Notes: generated by a model not told the origin, from the letters alone. A stretch of 64,000 nucleotides of DNA from Proteus columbae (GCF_002777965.1 NZ_NGVR01000023.1:124001-188000), one strand, 5' to 3'; shown: positions 15,862-26,258, numbered from the stretch's first letter. Program-made: numbers and translations.

Positions 15862-15986
15862 ATACTCGTCATACTTCAAGCCACAGCGTTGTTGACTGCA
15901 TTCATTCGCACTAGTCACATACTTGTGTATGCTCCTAGCGACTCATTCACTTGTCGCCTAGCTGTACCTTGAATTATTTAGAGTAT
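15862..15986. repeat. ERIC element, copy 2 (tandem, same orientation)
   Basis: About 125 bp, nearly identical to the first copy (differing at only a few positions, such as ATACTTCAAG for ATATTTCAAG), in direct tandem with no real spacer. With copy 1 it fills the acrZ-modA gap and may form a large folded structure in RNA. Confidence 0.85.
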
Positions 15987-15993
15987 GTAAATT

Positions 15994-16023
15994 TTTCTAT
16001 TTCTATTTCTATTTCTATTTCTA
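15994..16023. repeat. Hexanucleotide microsatellite (TTTCTA)5
   Basis: Five perfect TTTCTA units, directly after the second ERIC and about 83 bp before the ModE operator of modA. Copy number could vary between strains by slippage. Confidence 0.9.
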
Positions 16024-16105
16024 CTCTATCTCCAATTTCTGTTTCTTTTTAATGGTTGTATTTATTGATATATAACCTGTTTCTCACATCTAATCCTTTC
16101 ATTTT

Positions 16106-16131
16106 ACGCTGTATCTTGGTATATACAGCGT
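16106..16131. promoter_or_regulatory. ModE-type operator of modABC
   Basis: A perfect inverted repeat, ACGCTGTAT-N8-ATACAGCGT, lies 30 bp before the modA start. Arm sequence and 8-bp spacing match the known ModE operator layout (the E. coli modA site has CGTTATAT and ATAACG arms). Repression of modABC by molybdate-bound ModE is the expected effect. Confidence 0.8.
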
Positions 16132-16161
16132 GTCATCCTTTAATTTAAGTGGAATTAGAAC

Positions 16162-16932
16162 ATGAAAAAATTATCAGGTAAGTTACTTGCTGGTGCAGTT
16201 ATCTCTTTTGCTTTGGTAAGCCAAAGTTTTGCATCGGAAAAAGTAACGGTATTTGCGGCCGCTTCTCTTACCAATGCTCTCAATGAAATTTCGGCACAAT
16301 ATAAGCAAGAAAAACAAGGTGAGGTTGTTGCATCTTATGCATCTTCTTCAACGCTGGCTCGCCAAATTGAACAAGGCGCACCTGCAAATCTGTTTATTTC
16401 AGCAGATCAGCAGTGGATGGACTATGCAATCGATAAAAATTTAATGGTTGCAGATTCACGTCATACACTATTAGGTAATGATTTAGTACTCATTGCCCCT
16501 AAAGATAGTAAATTAAATGACGTTGTTATTAATAAGGAAACCAAATGGAAATCCTTACTTAATGGCGGAAAATTAGCTGTTGGCGATCCAGATCATGTGC
16601 CTGTTGGTATCTATGCAAAAGAATCATTAGAATATTTAGGTGCATGGGATACAGTAAGCCCAGATATGGCACGTACTAATAACGTACGTAGCGGTATGGC
16701 GCTAGTTGAACGTGATGAAGCACCATTAGGTATCGTATACGGTTCTGATGCGGTTGCGAGTGATAAAGTGAAAGTGGTCGGCGTATTCCCAGCTGATAGC
16801 CACAAACCTGTTGAGTATCCAATGGCAGTTGTAAAAGGTCAGGACAATAAAGCAGTTCGTGATTTTTATGACTATCTGAAAACACCTCAAGCCGCAGAAA
16901 TCTTTAAGAAATACGGCTTTAGCCCACTGTAG
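16162..16932 (+). CDS. modA: ModA, periplasmic molybdate-binding protein
   Basis: Captures molybdate (and tungstate) in the periplasm for the ModBC transporter. It has 256 residues with a signal peptide to about residue 24 (cleavage after SFA). The mature protein opens VTVFAAASLTNAL, containing ligand-binding serines; further on are YASSSTLARQIEQGAP and the hinge-region block ALVERDEAPLGIVYGSDA. The gene is the first of modABC: modB follows after 11 bp, and modC overlaps modB by 7 bp. It is controlled from the ModE-type site just upstream. Confidence 0.97.
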   Translation: MKKLSGKLLAGAVISFALVSQSFASEKVTVFAAASLTNALNEISAQYKQEKQGEVVASYASSSTLARQIEQGAPANLFISADQQWMDYAIDKNLMVADSRHTLLGNDLVLIAPKDSKLNDVVINKETKWKSLLNGGKLAVGDPDHVPVGIYAKESLEYLGAWDTVSPDMARTNNVRSGMALVERDEAPLGIVYGSDAVASDKVKVVGVFPADSHKPVEYPMAVVKGQDNKAVRDFYDYLKTPQAAEIFKKYGFSPL

Positions 16933-16943
16933 GAATTATACTT

Positions 16944-17642
16944 TTGGAGATGTTAAGTGAATACGAATGGCAAGCCATCATACTAAGCCTTAAGGTATCG
17001 ACTGTCGCAGTTATAATCAGTCTACCTTTTGGTATTTTTATGGCTTGGCTTTTAGTTAGGGTACGTTTTCCTGGTAAATCATTGCTTGATAGCATTATTC
17101 ATTTACCTTTAGTTCTGCCACCCGTTGTGGTCGGTTATCTTTTACTGATCAGTATGGGGAGACGTGGATTTATTGGTGAATGGTTGTATGACTGGTTTGG
17201 TTTTAGCTTTACCTTTAGTTGGCGAGGTGCAGCTCTTGCATCCGCTGTGGTTGCATTTCCACTGATGGTAAGGGCTATCCGATTAGCATTAGAGGCTGTC
17301 GATCAGCGTATGGAACAAGCGGCGAGAACCTTAGGGGCATCACCGATACGAGTCTTTTTTACCATAACATTACCTTTGTCTATGCCAGGGATCATCGCAG
17401 GAATTGTGTTGGCATTTGCGCGCTCATTGGGAGAATTTGGCGCAACAATCACTTTCGTCTCCAATATTCCGGGGGAAACAAGAACCATTCCTCTGGCAAT
17501 GTATACCTTGATTGAAACACCGGGAGCGGAAATGGATGCCGCCCGTTTATGTGTTATTGCAATTATTTTGGCGCTCGTCTCTTTAATGGCTTCAGAGTGG
17601 CTAACTCGTTGGGGCCGTAAAAGATTGGGGGGCGTATGCTAG
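16944..17642 (+). CDS. modB: ModB, molybdate ABC transporter permease
   Basis: Inner-membrane permease that forms the molybdate channel with ModC. It has 232 residues, about five to six membrane helices and the ABC-permease coupling motif [16 protein letters not shown]. It is strongly similar to E. coli ModB from residue 3 on. The start is uncertain. TTG 16944 has AGGA nine bases upstream. ATG 16950 matches the usual N-terminus better but has GGAG directly against it, too close for a normal ribosome site. I keep the TTG start. Confidence 0.95.
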   Translation: MEMLSEYEWQAIILSLKVSTVAVIISLPFGIFMAWLLVRVRFPGKSLLDSIIHLPLVLPPVVVGYLLLISMGRRGFIGEWLYDWFGFSFTFSWRGAALASAVVAFPLMVRAIRLALEAVDQRMEQAARTLGASPIRVFFTITLPLSMPGIIAGIVLAFARSLGEFGATITFVSNIPGETRTIPLAMYTLIETPGAEMDAARLCVIAIILALVSLMASEWLTRWGRKRLGGVC

Positions 17643-18700
17643 AGATGAATTTTAAACAGACGCTAGGGTCACTGCGTCTGGAAGTAAATACTGAACTGCC
17701 AACAGAGAGTATTACTGCGGTCTTTGGTTTATCTGGTGCGGGTAAAACTTCACTGATTAATGTGATTGGTGGTTTAACCAAACCTGATTCAGGGCGAATT
17801 GTATTAAATAATCACACATTGGTTGATACTGAAAAGAAAATTTATCTGCCACCTGAAAAACGTAAAGTAGGTTATGTATTCCAAGATGCGCGGCTGTTTC
17901 CTCATTACACAGTAAAGGGGAATCTGCTCTACGGCATGTCTCCAACAATGAAAGTACAGTTTGATCGTATTATTCATTTATTAGGTATCGAACATTTACT
18001 CTCACGTTTTCCGATAACGCTATCAGGTGGTGAGAAACAGCGTGTAGCCATAGGGCGAGCGTTGTTAACCGCACCAGATATTATGCTAATGGATGAGCCT
18101 TTAGCATCGCTTGATTTACCTCGTAAACGTGAGTTACTGCCGTATTTAGAAAAGCTCTCACAAGATGTACAAATTCCTATTTTGTACGTGAGCCATAGCC
18201 TTGATGAAATTATTCGACTTGCAGATAACGTCATTGTGATGGATGCAGGAAAAATTAAGGCAACAGGTAAACTCGAAGATGTGTGGGCAAGTAGTGCATT
18301 ACGTCCTTGGCTACAAAAAGAGACGTTAAGCAGTATCGCAAATGTGATGGTGGTGGAACACCATAGCCATTACGATATGACGGCAACGGCTTTTGGTAAT
18401 CAAGTGCTGTGGTTGCCTCAAATAGAGGCGAAAATCGGCCGTGATGTGCGTGTACGTATTGATGCTTCTGATGTGTCATTAACAACAACTCGTCCATCCA
18501 ATAGTAGTATTCGTAATATTTTGCATATGAAAGTGGTTGAAACCATTAAAAATGATGGCCAAGTTGATGTGAAACTTGTCAATGATGGCAATTATTTATG
18601 GGCTAGGATCACGCCTTGGGCAAAAGATGAATTGAATATTCAAGAAGGGCAATGGCTTTATGCGCAAATAAAGAGTATTTCGCTAAGTCGCCATCTTTGA
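17636..18700 (+). CDS. modC: ModC, molybdate ABC transporter ATP-binding protein
   Basis: Powers molybdate import. The 354 residues include Walker A GLSGAGKT (31-38), signature [15 protein letters not shown], Walker [13 protein letters not shown] and the switch histidine in LYVSHS. A C-terminal Mop domain (about residues 290-354) senses molybdate in this family and can inhibit transport. The start overlaps modB by 7 bp, so translation is coupled. A terminator follows. Confidence 0.97.
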   Translation: MLEMNFKQTLGSLRLEVNTELPTESITAVFGLSGAGKTSLINVIGGLTKPDSGRIVLNNHTLVDTEKKIYLPPEKRKVGYVFQDARLFPHYTVKGNLLYGMSPTMKVQFDRIIHLLGIEHLLSRFPITLSGGEKQRVAIGRALLTAPDIMLMDEPLASLDLPRKRELLPYLEKLSQDVQIPILYVSHSLDEIIRLADNVIVMDAGKIKATGKLEDVWASSALRPWLQKETLSSIANVMVVEHHSHYDMTATAFGNQVLWLPQIEAKIGRDVRVRIDASDVSLTTTRPSNSSIRNILHMKVVETIKNDGQVDVKLVNDGNYLWARITPWAKDELNIQEGQWLYAQIKSISLSRHL

Positions 18701-18724
18701 TTTATTAGTTGTTCTTGTTGATAT

Positions 18725-18750
18725 AAAACCTCATCTTAGATGAGGTTTTT
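18725..18750. terminator. Bidirectional terminator between modC and ybhA
   Basis: AAAACCTCATCT directly abuts its complement AGATGAGGTTTT (with TA between), with T and A runs on the two sides. It separates convergent modC and ybhA. Confidence 0.85.
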
Positions 18751-18772
18751 GTCTTTTAAAGAGAGTACTTGA

Positions 18773-19594
18773 TCAAGACAGAATATATTTATGAATAGTC
18801 TCAGCAATACCTGGTTGTGAATTCACTTTAGTAACCATTTTAGCACGCGCTTTGACTTCATCTGAGGCATTACCCATTGCAACACCTAAACCAACATGTT
18901 CTAACATGCTAAGATCATTAAAATTATCACCAAAAGCAATAACATCACTCATATTCATACCATTCGCTTCAACCCAACGTTGTAAACGACGGCCTTTGCT
19001 GTTGCCTTTTTTAGCGATATCAACTTGATCAACCCAAGACCATTCACACTCTAAACCGACTTGTTGCTCAATTTTTTCAACTAAAGCACGCAATTCATCG
19101 TGATCAGGCGTTGTAGTGGCAATTTTCCAAATGGCATTAACATCATGCATAGCTTTATAAAAATCATCGACTTTAACGAGATTAGGGCGCTGTGTGATGG
19201 GGAGGGTATCTGCCCAATTAAGTGTGCGTTGTACTGCTGCGGTGAGTTGGTCATACATCATTGCATCATCAGCATAAACTAAATGGTGTACATCTGTTTG
19301 TTTAACGAGATCTAATACTGCTCTGGTTTCTTGCGTAGTTAGTGGATCAGACTCTAATACTTTTTTACCAATATAATCATAAAGGTAAGTACCATTACAG
19401 CAAATCGCGGGCGTATCAAGGTTTAGCGCTTGATAGAATGGATGAATAGCAACATGATGACGACCTGTTACAATTAAAACTTTAACACCTGCTTTTCTTG
19501 CAAGATTGAGTGCTTCTAAAGATTCTGGCAGGATACGTTTTTGGTCATCAAGCAGTGTGCCATCAAGATCCAAAGCAATAACGCGATATGACAT
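18773..19594 (-). CDS. ybhA: HAD-superfamily Cof-type phosphatase YbhA (pyridoxal phosphate phosphatase)
   Basis: A 273-residue HAD hydrolase with a C2 cap. The nucleophile motif DLDGTLL is at residues 9-15, the motif II region is LIVTGRHH, and the motif IV region is FGDNFNDLSML near the C-terminus. It is colinear with E. coli YbhA (272 residues), including AIHPFYQAL and PAICCNGTYLYDY. The E. coli enzyme dephosphorylates pyridoxal phosphate and fructose-1,6-bisphosphate. The syntenic position between modC and pgl supports orthology. Confidence 0.93.
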   Translation of the reverse strand: MSYRVIALDLDGTLLDDQKRILPESLEALNLARKAGVKVLIVTGRHHVAIHPFYQALNLDTPAICCNGTYLYDYIGKKVLESDPLTTQETRAVLDLVKQTDVHHLVYADDAMMYDQLTAAVQRTLNWADTLPITQRPNLVKVDDFYKAMHDVNAIWKIATTTPDHDELRALVEKIEQQVGLECEWSWVDQVDIAKKGNSKGRRLQRWVEANGMNMSDVIAFGDNFNDLSMLEHVGLGVAMGNASDEVKARAKMVTKVNSQPGIAETIHKYILS

Positions 19595-19743
19595 AAATAA
19601 GCCCCTTGATAGTATTAAGATGCAATGTTGTTGATGTTACACGTTAACCAATAAAAGATAAACTAGCTTAATCGTTACAATCAAACGTTAGTTGTTCTAT
19701 TATTCTTTATAAATCAATGGGTAATGGGTTTTAAGGAGAAGGG

Positions 19744-20733
19744 ATGAAACAGGTAGTCTACATAGCAAGTCCAGAGAGTCAGCAAATTCATGTTTATGCG
19801 TTAAACACCGAAGGTGAAATGGATTTATTGCAGGTTGTTGAGGTTGCAGGGCAAGTGCAACCAATGATTGCAAGTGCTGATGGAAAATACCTTTATGTGG
19901 GTATTCGTCCTCATTTTAGTGTGGTGACATTTGCGATAGCTTCTAATGGTCAGTTAGAACAAAAGGCGATAACGTCAATTCCAAGTACGCCAGTTCATTT
20001 ATGCTTAGATAAAACAGGGCGCTTTTTATTTGTTCCTTCTTATCATCAAGGTAATTTAGCTGTTTTGCCTATTAATGAGAAAGGGATCCCTCAATCACCT
20101 ATTCAAATTATTGAAGGCTTAAATAAGCCTCATTCATCTAATATCGATTGGAATAATAAACAACTGATTGTGCCTTGCTTAGGTGAAGATCATATTCGTT
20201 TATTTGATTTATCAGAAGACGGTCGCTTAGTAGAAGCGGGTGCCGAAGAGCTGACAACAGCACAAAATGCAGGCCCTCGTCATATGGCATTTCATCCTAA
20301 TGGTGATGCGTTTTATTGCCTTAATGAATTGGATGCGACAATCAATGTATATCGTCGCATGGGTGATTTATATCGTTTAATGCAAACTATCGATATCGTC
20401 CCTGAAACATTTAACAGTACCCGTTGGGCGTCAGATATTCATATTACACCAGATGGACGTTTTCTTTATGCAAGTGAACGCTCTGAAAATTTCATTTGTG
20501 CGATGGCAATTTCAGAAGCGGGCGACTATCTGCAACCAGTGGGGTATTACCCAACACAAACACAGCCTCGTGGCTTTAATCTTGATAACACAGGAAATTA
20601 TTTAATTTCTTGTGGTCAAAAATCAGATTTTGCGTCTGTTTCTCGTATTGATAAACACACTGGCGCATTAACTGAATTAGCATGTTACCCAGTAGGTAAA
20701 GGTGCTATGTGGGTTACCGTTGTGACGAAGTAA
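19744..20733 (+). CDS. pgl: 6-phosphogluconolactonase (beta-propeller type)
   Basis: Hydrolyses 6-phosphogluconolactone to 6-phosphogluconate in the oxidative pentose phosphate pathway. The 329-residue, seven-bladed beta-propeller (YbhE type) is recognised by VYIASPESQQIHVY at the start, GPRHMAFHPNG, and RFLYASERSENFI. The ATG follows AAGGAG. It is divergent from ybhA and convergent with bioA, as in E. coli. Confidence 0.95.
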   Translation: MKQVVYIASPESQQIHVYALNTEGEMDLLQVVEVAGQVQPMIASADGKYLYVGIRPHFSVVTFAIASNGQLEQKAITSIPSTPVHLCLDKTGRFLFVPSYHQGNLAVLPINEKGIPQSPIQIIEGLNKPHSSNIDWNNKQLIVPCLGEDHIRLFDLSEDGRLVEAGAEELTTAQNAGPRHMAFHPNGDAFYCLNELDATINVYRRMGDLYRLMQTIDIVPETFNSTRWASDIHITPDGRFLYASERSENFICAMAISEAGDYLQPVGYYPTQTQPRGFNLDNTGNYLISCGQKSDFASVSRIDKHTGALTELACYPVGKGAMWVTVVTK

Positions 20734-20743
20734 AGATTACTGT

Positions 20744-20787
20744 AAACCTCTAGCAAAATATTACCTTGCTAGAGGTTTTATTTTTTA
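20744..20787. terminator. Terminator between pgl and bioA
   Basis: AAACCTCTAGCAA (20744-20756) pairs with TTGCTAGAGGTTT (20766-20778), followed by a T-rich run. It is suited mainly to pgl. Confidence 0.85.
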
Positions 20788-20795
20788 TGAAAGCT

Positions 20796-22082
20796 TTATG
20801 AGAGATTAACCACTTTCTCAATAGCTTGAGTGAGTTTAGTGAGGTTTTCTGGTGGCATAATAAATGGTGGCATAATATAAATCAGCTTGCCAAAAGGTCT
20901 GATCCAAACCCCTTCATCAACAAAGATTTTTTGTAATTTTGCCATATTGACGGGCTCGTTCATTTCGACCACACCAATCGCACCTAAAACACGCACATCT
21001 TTAACACTTTTAGCCTGTTTTAACGGTAATAGCTCACATTTTAGTTGTTTTTCAATTTCTGCAACTTGGTTTACCCAATCGCCTTTTGCTAGTAGAGATA
21101 AACTGGCATCAGCAACAGCACAAGCTAAAGGATTTCCCATATAAGTAGGGCCATGCATAAAGCATCCTGCATCGCCTTGACTGATAGTTTCTGCAATATG
21201 GCGCGTGGTTAAGGTTGCCGATAACGTCATATATCCACCTGTTAATGCTTTGCCCACGCACATAATATCTGGCGATATTTCAGCATGTTCACAGGCAAAC
21301 AGCTTACCTGTTCGACCAAATCCAGTGGCAATTTCATCGGCAATTAATAACACATCAAACTCATCACATAACGCTCTCGCCTGTTTTAAATATTCGGGAT
21401 GATAAATTCGCATTCCACCAGCACCTTGAACAATTGGTTCAAGCATAACAGCAGCAATTGCTTGATGATGTTGCTCTAGCGTTGAGCGTAATGAGTGGAT
21501 ATCAGTTGGATCCCATTCTTCATAAAAACCTGTTTTGGGCGCATCCACAAAGAGATGATTAGGCAAATAACCTTTGTAAAGACTGTGCATGGAGTTATCT
21601 GGATCACACACTGACATGGCACCAAATGTATCGCCATGATAGCCCTGTTTTAACGCCACAATACGTTGGCGTTTTTCACCTTTAGCCTGCCAATATTGCA
21701 AAGCCATTTTCAGGGCGACTTCAACAGCAACTGAGCCAGAATCTGCTAGAAATATGCATTCAAGAGGCTCTGGTGTTATCGCTAATAATTTTCGACAAAG
21801 TGATACTGCTGGTGGATGAGTAATGCCACCAAACATCACATGAGACATATTGCTGAGCTGTGTTGTAACGGCATTATTGAGTATAGGGTGATTATATCCA
21901 TGAATTGCTGCCCACCATGAAGACATTCCATCAATTAGTTTTCTACCATCAGCCAAGACTAATTCAACGCCTTTTGCACTGACGATAGGGTAAGCAGGTA
22001 ACGGATTACTCATTGAAGTGTATGGATGCCAAATGTGGCGTAAATCGAAAGCGATATCTTCAGGTGTCATTATATTTTTCAC
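20796..22082 (-). CDS. bioA: Adenosylmethionine-8-amino-7-oxononanoate aminotransferase
   Basis: PLP enzyme converting KAPA to DAPA with S-adenosylmethionine as amino donor, the third step from pimeloyl-ACP to biotin. It has 428 residues. HIWHPYTSM and [13 protein letters not shown] are family hallmarks. The PLP lysine lies in [13 protein letters not shown], preceded by the [15 protein letters not shown] aspartate motif. The start is either GTG 22082 or ATG 22070 (MTPED), the latter matching E. coli; neither has a strong ribosome site. It is transcribed divergently from bioBFCD across the BirA operator. Confidence 0.96.
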   Translation of the reverse strand: MKNIMTPEDIAFDLRHIWHPYTSMSNPLPAYPIVSAKGVELVLADGRKLIDGMSSWWAAIHGYNHPILNNAVTTQLSNMSHVMFGGITHPPAVSLCRKLLAITPEPLECIFLADSGSVAVEVALKMALQYWQAKGEKRQRIVALKQGYHGDTFGAMSVCDPDNSMHSLYKGYLPNHLFVDAPKTGFYEEWDPTDIHSLRSTLEQHHQAIAAVMLEPIVQGAGGMRIYHPEYLKQARALCDEFDVLLIADEIATGFGRTGKLFACEHAEISPDIMCVGKALTGGYMTLSATLTTRHIAETISQGDAGCFMHGPTYMGNPLACAVADASLSLLAKGDWVNQVAEIEKQLKCELLPLKQAKSVKDVRVLGAIGVVEMNEPVNMAKLQKIFVDEGVWIRPFGKLIYIMPPFIMPPENLTKLTQAIEKVVNLS

Positions 22083-22088
22083 TTAATC

Positions 22089-22122
22089 ATGTAAACCAAT
22101 GGTGATCAATTTTAGTTGACAT
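22089..22122. promoter_or_regulatory. BirA operator of the divergent biotin operons
   Basis: ATGTAAACC, then 16 bp, then AGTTGACAT. This matches the BirA layout TTGTAAACC-N16-GGTTTACAA with one mismatch in the left arm and three in the right. It lies between divergent bioA and bioB, where the E. coli operator is. Confidence 0.8.
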
Positions 22123-22173
22123 GATAACCCTATTATTTAAACTGGCAATCACTTTTAAACAGGAGATTGTATT

Positions 22174-23211
22174 GTGAGCGCACTAAAACGTTGGACACTA
22201 AAAGAAGCCAGAGCACTGTTTGATATGCCATTTTTAGATTTGGTTTTTCAGGCACAACAAGTTCATCGTCAACATTTTGACCCTTCACAAATCCAAGTGA
22301 GTACTTTGCTTTCTATTAAAACAGGAGCTTGTCCTGAAGATTGTAAATATTGTGCCCAAAGTGCGCGGTATAAAACGGGATTAGAAAAAGAGCGCTTAAT
22401 GGAAGTGCAGCAAGTGATTGAATCTGCGAAAAAAGCAAAAGCAGCAGGTTCAACTCGTTTTTGTATGGGCGCGGCATGGAAAAACCCGCATGAACGAGAT
22501 ATGCCTTACCTTGAACAAATGGTAAAAGAAGTTAAAGCGCTGGGTATGGAAACTTGCATGACACTTGGCAAATTAGATGATTCACAAGCTAACCGATTAG
22601 CAGATGCAGGACTGGATTTTTATAACCACAACCTTGATACCTCACCTGAATTTTACGGCAGTATCGTGACAACACGTACCTATCAAGATCGCTTAGATAC
22701 GCTTGATAAAGTACGCAATGCGGGTATTAAAGTGTGTTCTGGGGGAATTTTAGGGTTAGGCGAGGAAGTTAAAGATCGCGCTGCAATGTTAGTGCAATTA
22801 GCCAATTTGCCACAGCCACCTGAAAGTGTGCCAATTAATATGCTTGCTAAAATAAAAGGGACACCACTTGCAGATAATGAAGATGTCGATCCTTTTGATT
22901 TTATTCGTACTATCGCCGTTGCCCGTATCATGATGCCGCGCTCTTATGTGCGCCTTTCTGCGGGTCGTGAGCAAATGAGTGAACAGACACAAGCATTTTG
23001 CTTTATGGCCGGCGCTAACTCAATTTTCTACGGTTGTAAATTATTAACGACAACCAATCCGACTGAAGATAAAGATCACCAGTTATTTCGCAAGTTAGGT
23101 TTAAACCCAGAACGGTTAGCGGTATCTATGGGTGACAATCAGCAAGAAGAAGCTTTGATGAAAGCTGTTGCCAATAAAGACACTGAACAATTTTATAACG
23201 CGGCACTGTAA
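22174..23211 (+). CDS. bioB: Biotin synthase
   Basis: Radical SAM enzyme inserting sulfur into dethiobiotin. It has 345 residues with the SAM cluster motif CPEDCKYC (three Cys) followed by [29 protein letters not shown] and the SAGREQMSE region are conserved; the latter carries the arginine that holds the sacrificial [2Fe-2S] cluster. The GTG-or-ATG region begins GTGAGCGCAC after AGGAG, so I accept GTG at 22174. First gene of bioBFCD; its last base overlaps the bioF start. Confidence 0.97.
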   Translation: MSALKRWTLKEARALFDMPFLDLVFQAQQVHRQHFDPSQIQVSTLLSIKTGACPEDCKYCAQSARYKTGLEKERLMEVQQVIESAKKAKAAGSTRFCMGAAWKNPHERDMPYLEQMVKEVKALGMETCMTLGKLDDSQANRLADAGLDFYNHNLDTSPEFYGSIVTTRTYQDRLDTLDKVRNAGIKVCSGGILGLGEEVKDRAAMLVQLANLPQPPESVPINMLAKIKGTPLADNEDVDPFDFIRTIAVARIMMPRSYVRLSAGREQMSEQTQAFCFMAGANSIFYGCKLLTTTNPTEDKDHQLFRKLGLNPERLAVSMGDNQQEEALMKAVANKDTEQFYNAAL

Positions 23212-24374
23212 TGAGCTGGCAAAACTATTTAGATGAAAAACTTAATGCGCGTAGAAATACGCCATTATGGCGAAAACGTAAAGAGATCAAACAAGCGGAT
23301 GGCCGTTTTTTGATCACAATATCAGGCGAAAAGTACCTTAATTTTTCAGGCAACGATTATTTAGGTATTAGCCAACATACAGACGTAATTAAAGCATGGC
23401 AACAAGGCGCAACTGAATATGGTGTGGGAAGTGGTGGATCAGGTCATATCACTGGATTTACTCAAGCCCATGCGCAATTAGAACAGCATCTTGCAGATTG
23501 GTTAGGTTACGATAATGCACTGTTATTTTCATCCGGTTATAGTGCTAATCAAGGTGTGATTTCGGCATTACTTGAAAAAGACGATGCCATTATTGCAGAT
23601 AAACTTTGTCATGCTTCATTAATGGAAGCCGCTGTATTATCACCCGCCACGTTGTGGCGCTTTTTGCATAATTCGCCAGATTCTTTATCTCAACGACTTA
23701 ATAAAATGTCTGCTAATAAAACCCTTGTGGTAACAGAAGGGGTATTTAGCATGGATGGAGATCAAGCACCATTAAGAGAAATAGCAACAATAAGCCAAAA
23801 ATATCATGCATGGTTAATGGTCGATGATGCGCATGGTATTGGTGTTTTAGGTAAAGAAGGTAGAGGCAGTTGTGATAAAGCGGGTATTAAACCTGAAATA
23901 TTGGTCGTAACTTTCGGTAAAGCTTTTGGTGTCAGCGGGGCTGCTGTGCTTTGTAACAAGCCAACAGCAGAGTTTTTTGAACAATATGCTCGCCATCTTA
24001 TTTACAGTACATCAATGCCGCCGGCACAAGCTATCGCTTTAAATTTTGCTCTGAATGTCATTAAACAAGCAGATAATGAGCGGGAATATCTTCAACAACT
24101 CATTAATACTTTTCGCCAAGGTGTCATTTCACTTCCTGTTAAATTATTACCTTCAGAAACGGCTATTCAGCCATTAATTATTGGTGATGAACAATTGTGC
24201 CAAACACTTTCAGATTATCTGCAATCTAAAGGACTTTGGGTAAAGGCAATCTTTCCACCAACTGTACCTCCGCAAAGTGCACGTTTACGAATAACGTTAA
24301 CTACTTGCCACCATCTTTCAGATATTAAGCTGTTAATCGAGACGCTTCATGCTTTCTTCAGTCAAAACAGATAA
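23211..24374 (+). CDS. bioF: 8-amino-7-oxononanoate synthase
   Basis: PLP enzyme joining pimeloyl-ACP and alanine to give KAPA. It has 387 residues. It shows [33 protein letters not shown] and the PLP-lysine region [16 protein letters not shown]. Its start overlaps the bioB stop (TAATG) and its end overlaps bioC by 26 bp, so the operon is tightly coupled. Confidence 0.97.
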   Translation: MSWQNYLDEKLNARRNTPLWRKRKEIKQADGRFLITISGEKYLNFSGNDYLGISQHTDVIKAWQQGATEYGVGSGGSGHITGFTQAHAQLEQHLADWLGYDNALLFSSGYSANQGVISALLEKDDAIIADKLCHASLMEAAVLSPATLWRFLHNSPDSLSQRLNKMSANKTLVVTEGVFSMDGDQAPLREIATISQKYHAWLMVDDAHGIGVLGKEGRGSCDKAGIKPEILVVTFGKAFGVSGAAVLCNKPTAEFFEQYARHLIYSTSMPPAQAIALNFALNVIKQADNEREYLQQLINTFRQGVISLPVKLLPSETAIQPLIIGDEQLCQTLSDYLQSKGLWVKAIFPPTVPPQSARLRITLTTCHHLSDIKLLIETLHAFFSQNR

Positions 24375-25113
24375 ACAACGTATAGCTCAAACATTTGGTA
24401 AAGCTGCTATTCATTATGATAATCACGCTAATATTCAGCGCTATAGCGGCAATAAATTAATGGATTTAGCTCGTCATGATAATGGCAATATTGTGTTAGA
24501 TGCAGGATGTGGAACTGGATATTTCAGTCAAAAATGGAAGCAACAAGGTAAGTTTGTTATTGCGCTTGATCTGTCACATACCATGCTACAAGTGGCAAAA
24601 CAACAACAGCGGGCTGATGGTTACTTACAAAGTGATATCGAGCATTGTGCGATTGCACCTCAAAGTGTGGACATTGTATTTAGTAATTTAGCGATGCAAT
24701 GGTGCGATGATTTATCTGGCGCCATTAAAACATTAATGAATACAGTTGGTGTAAAAGGCGCACTTTATTTCTCAACACTGACTACGTTGACATTGCAAGA
24801 AGTCAGAGATGCTTGGCAATCACTTGATAGGCACCCTCATGTAAATCCTTTTTTATCGCTTCACGATATTGAGAAAGCCTGTGCTGGTTTTCATTGCCAA
24901 TTTTCTACTGAAACTGTTACAGAACAATATGATTCATTACATGCGCTCTTTGCTTCTTTGAAAGGTGTTGGTGCCAACTTTGTGCAAGGTGATCGCCAAA
25001 AAGGGTTAATGACACGACAGAAATTTCGTGCACTAGAAAATGTATGGAAAACAGATTCAGGTAAATATTTACTCACTTATCAAATTGTTATAGGAAAGAT
25101 ATCACATGGCTAA
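24349..25113 (+). CDS. bioC: Malonyl-ACP O-methyltransferase
   Basis: Methylates malonyl-ACP so that the fatty-acid machinery can build a pimeloyl chain; BioH, expected elsewhere, later removes the methyl group. The 254 residues carry the SAM-binding motif [12 protein letters not shown] near residues 49-60 and [10 protein letters not shown]. The N-terminal [16 protein letters not shown] is typical of BioC. The 26-bp overlap with bioF is normal for this operon. An internal start would shorten it but lose conserved residues. Confidence 0.95.
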   Translation: MLSSVKTDKQRIAQTFGKAAIHYDNHANIQRYSGNKLMDLARHDNGNIVLDAGCGTGYFSQKWKQQGKFVIALDLSHTMLQVAKQQQRADGYLQSDIEHCAIAPQSVDIVFSNLAMQWCDDLSGAIKTLMNTVGVKGALYFSTLTTLTLQEVRDAWQSLDRHPHVNPFLSLHDIEKACAGFHCQFSTETVTEQYDSLHALFASLKGVGANFVQGDRQKGLMTRQKFRALENVWKTDSGKYLLTYQIVIGKISHG

Positions 25114-25789
25114 AACATGGTTTTTAACAGGCACAGATACAGAAGTGGGTAAAACTGTAGTAAGTAGTGCTCTATTACAATGTGCGGCATATCAAGGGTA
25201 TCAAACTGCGGGCTATAAGCCTGTTGCATCAGGAAGTGAGTGGCTAAATGAAGGTTTACGTAATTCAGATGCACTTACATTACAAAAATCAAGTACGGTA
25301 AAGTTAGATTATCACCGAGTTAATCCTTACTGTTTTGAAACACCCACATCGCCGCATATTGTCAGCCAAGAAATGAGTCAGCCTATTGATTTTGATGTGA
25401 TGTCAGAAGGCTTGTCTTACTTAAAGCAGCAAGCTGATTGGGTTTTAGTCGAAGGTGCTGGTGGTTGGTTTACACCACTGTCAGAAAATCAATTTTTCTC
25501 TGATTGGGTTATTAATGAAAAGCTACCTGTTATTTTGACCGTGGGTGTTAAATTGGGTTGCATTAATCATGCGTTATTAACGCAACAAGCAATTATTCAG
25601 TCTGGTTTAACATTGGCAGGTTGGGTTGCAAATGAAGTTGAACCTGCGGGGCGATATCAGAAAGAATATCTGGCAACCTTAAAACAGCATATTAAAGCAC
25701 CACTCTTAGGCAAAATACCCTATTTAAATGAAGTAAAAGAGCATAATTTTACTCCTTATCTCGATCTTTCCTGTTTAAAGCTAAGTTGA
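25106..25789 (+). CDS. bioD: Dethiobiotin synthetase
   Basis: ATP-dependent ring closure of DAPA with carbon dioxide. It has 227 residues. The P-loop GTDTEVGKT is at residues 8-16, then GYKPVASGS, and VEGAGGWFTPL is the Mg-binding region. It overlaps bioC by 8 bp and is the last gene of the operon. No strong terminator is seen directly behind it; uvrB transcription starts within the following gap. Confidence 0.97.
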   Translation: MAKTWFLTGTDTEVGKTVVSSALLQCAAYQGYQTAGYKPVASGSEWLNEGLRNSDALTLQKSSTVKLDYHRVNPYCFETPTSPHIVSQEMSQPIDFDVMSEGLSYLKQQADWVLVEGAGGWFTPLSENQFFSDWVINEKLPVILTVGVKLGCINHALLTQQAIIQSGLTLAGWVANEVEPAGRYQKEYLATLKQHIKAPLLGKIPYLNEVKEHNFTPYLDLSCLKLS

Positions 25790-26258
25790 TAGACCATTAT
25801 TAAGTAAATTATAAAAGTCTATTTTTTGTACTAATAAAAAATAAAAAAAATAAATTTTATCAATTTTTAGGGATATTTTAAGGTGGAAAAAAAGACGTAA
25901 CCTACCGAGAGATAACAACTTTGTGCAGTTATCCACTATTCCTGTGGATAACCTTGTGTATTACCATTATAAAAATACTCTGAATAGAGAGAATACAAGG
26001 CATTGCTAAAGATTGGTGTTATTCTCAACTTTTATTTTTAATTCTTATATATCAATTAATTAAATAAAATCAATAGAGCGAATGGTGTTGGCGTGTCTCT
26101 TTGAATAATTCATAAAGAAGGGGGTTGCTTTTTGAAAAAATCCCAGTTCCAAAACTGGGGATAACTTATGCTAATTATTCAGACAAATTTTATGAGATAG
26201 AGATTGAAGCTGGATTTTTATCCAGTATCATAAGGAGTGTCAGCGAGGAGAAGAAAAT
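25790..26258. promoter_or_regulatory. bioD-uvrB intergenic region with DnaA-like boxes, a short palindrome and the uvrB promoter
   Basis: This 469-bp region has no ORF of note. TTATCCACT (25929-25937) and the inverted TGTGGATAA (25943-25951) form a facing pair of DnaA-box-like sequences. Further on, CCCAGTT-CCAA-AACTGGG (26142-26159) is a perfect short palindrome. The LexA box is listed separately. I recall a DnaA-binding site in the E. coli uvrB upstream region, so the pair may be a conserved feature. Confidence 0.5.
26210..26225. promoter_or_regulatory. LexA (SOS) box of uvrB
   Basis: CTGGATTTTTATCCAG is a near-palindrome of the CTG-N10-CAG form and differs little from the E. coli uvrB box CTGTTTTTTTATCCAG. 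It is 34 bp before the uvrB ATG. Confidence 0.82.

Noticed and set aside
15735-15986. A CRISPR array or IS remnant in the acrZ-modA gap
   Set aside because: The two ~125-bp repeats are contiguous, palindromic and match ERIC ends and core; there are no spacers and no transposase.
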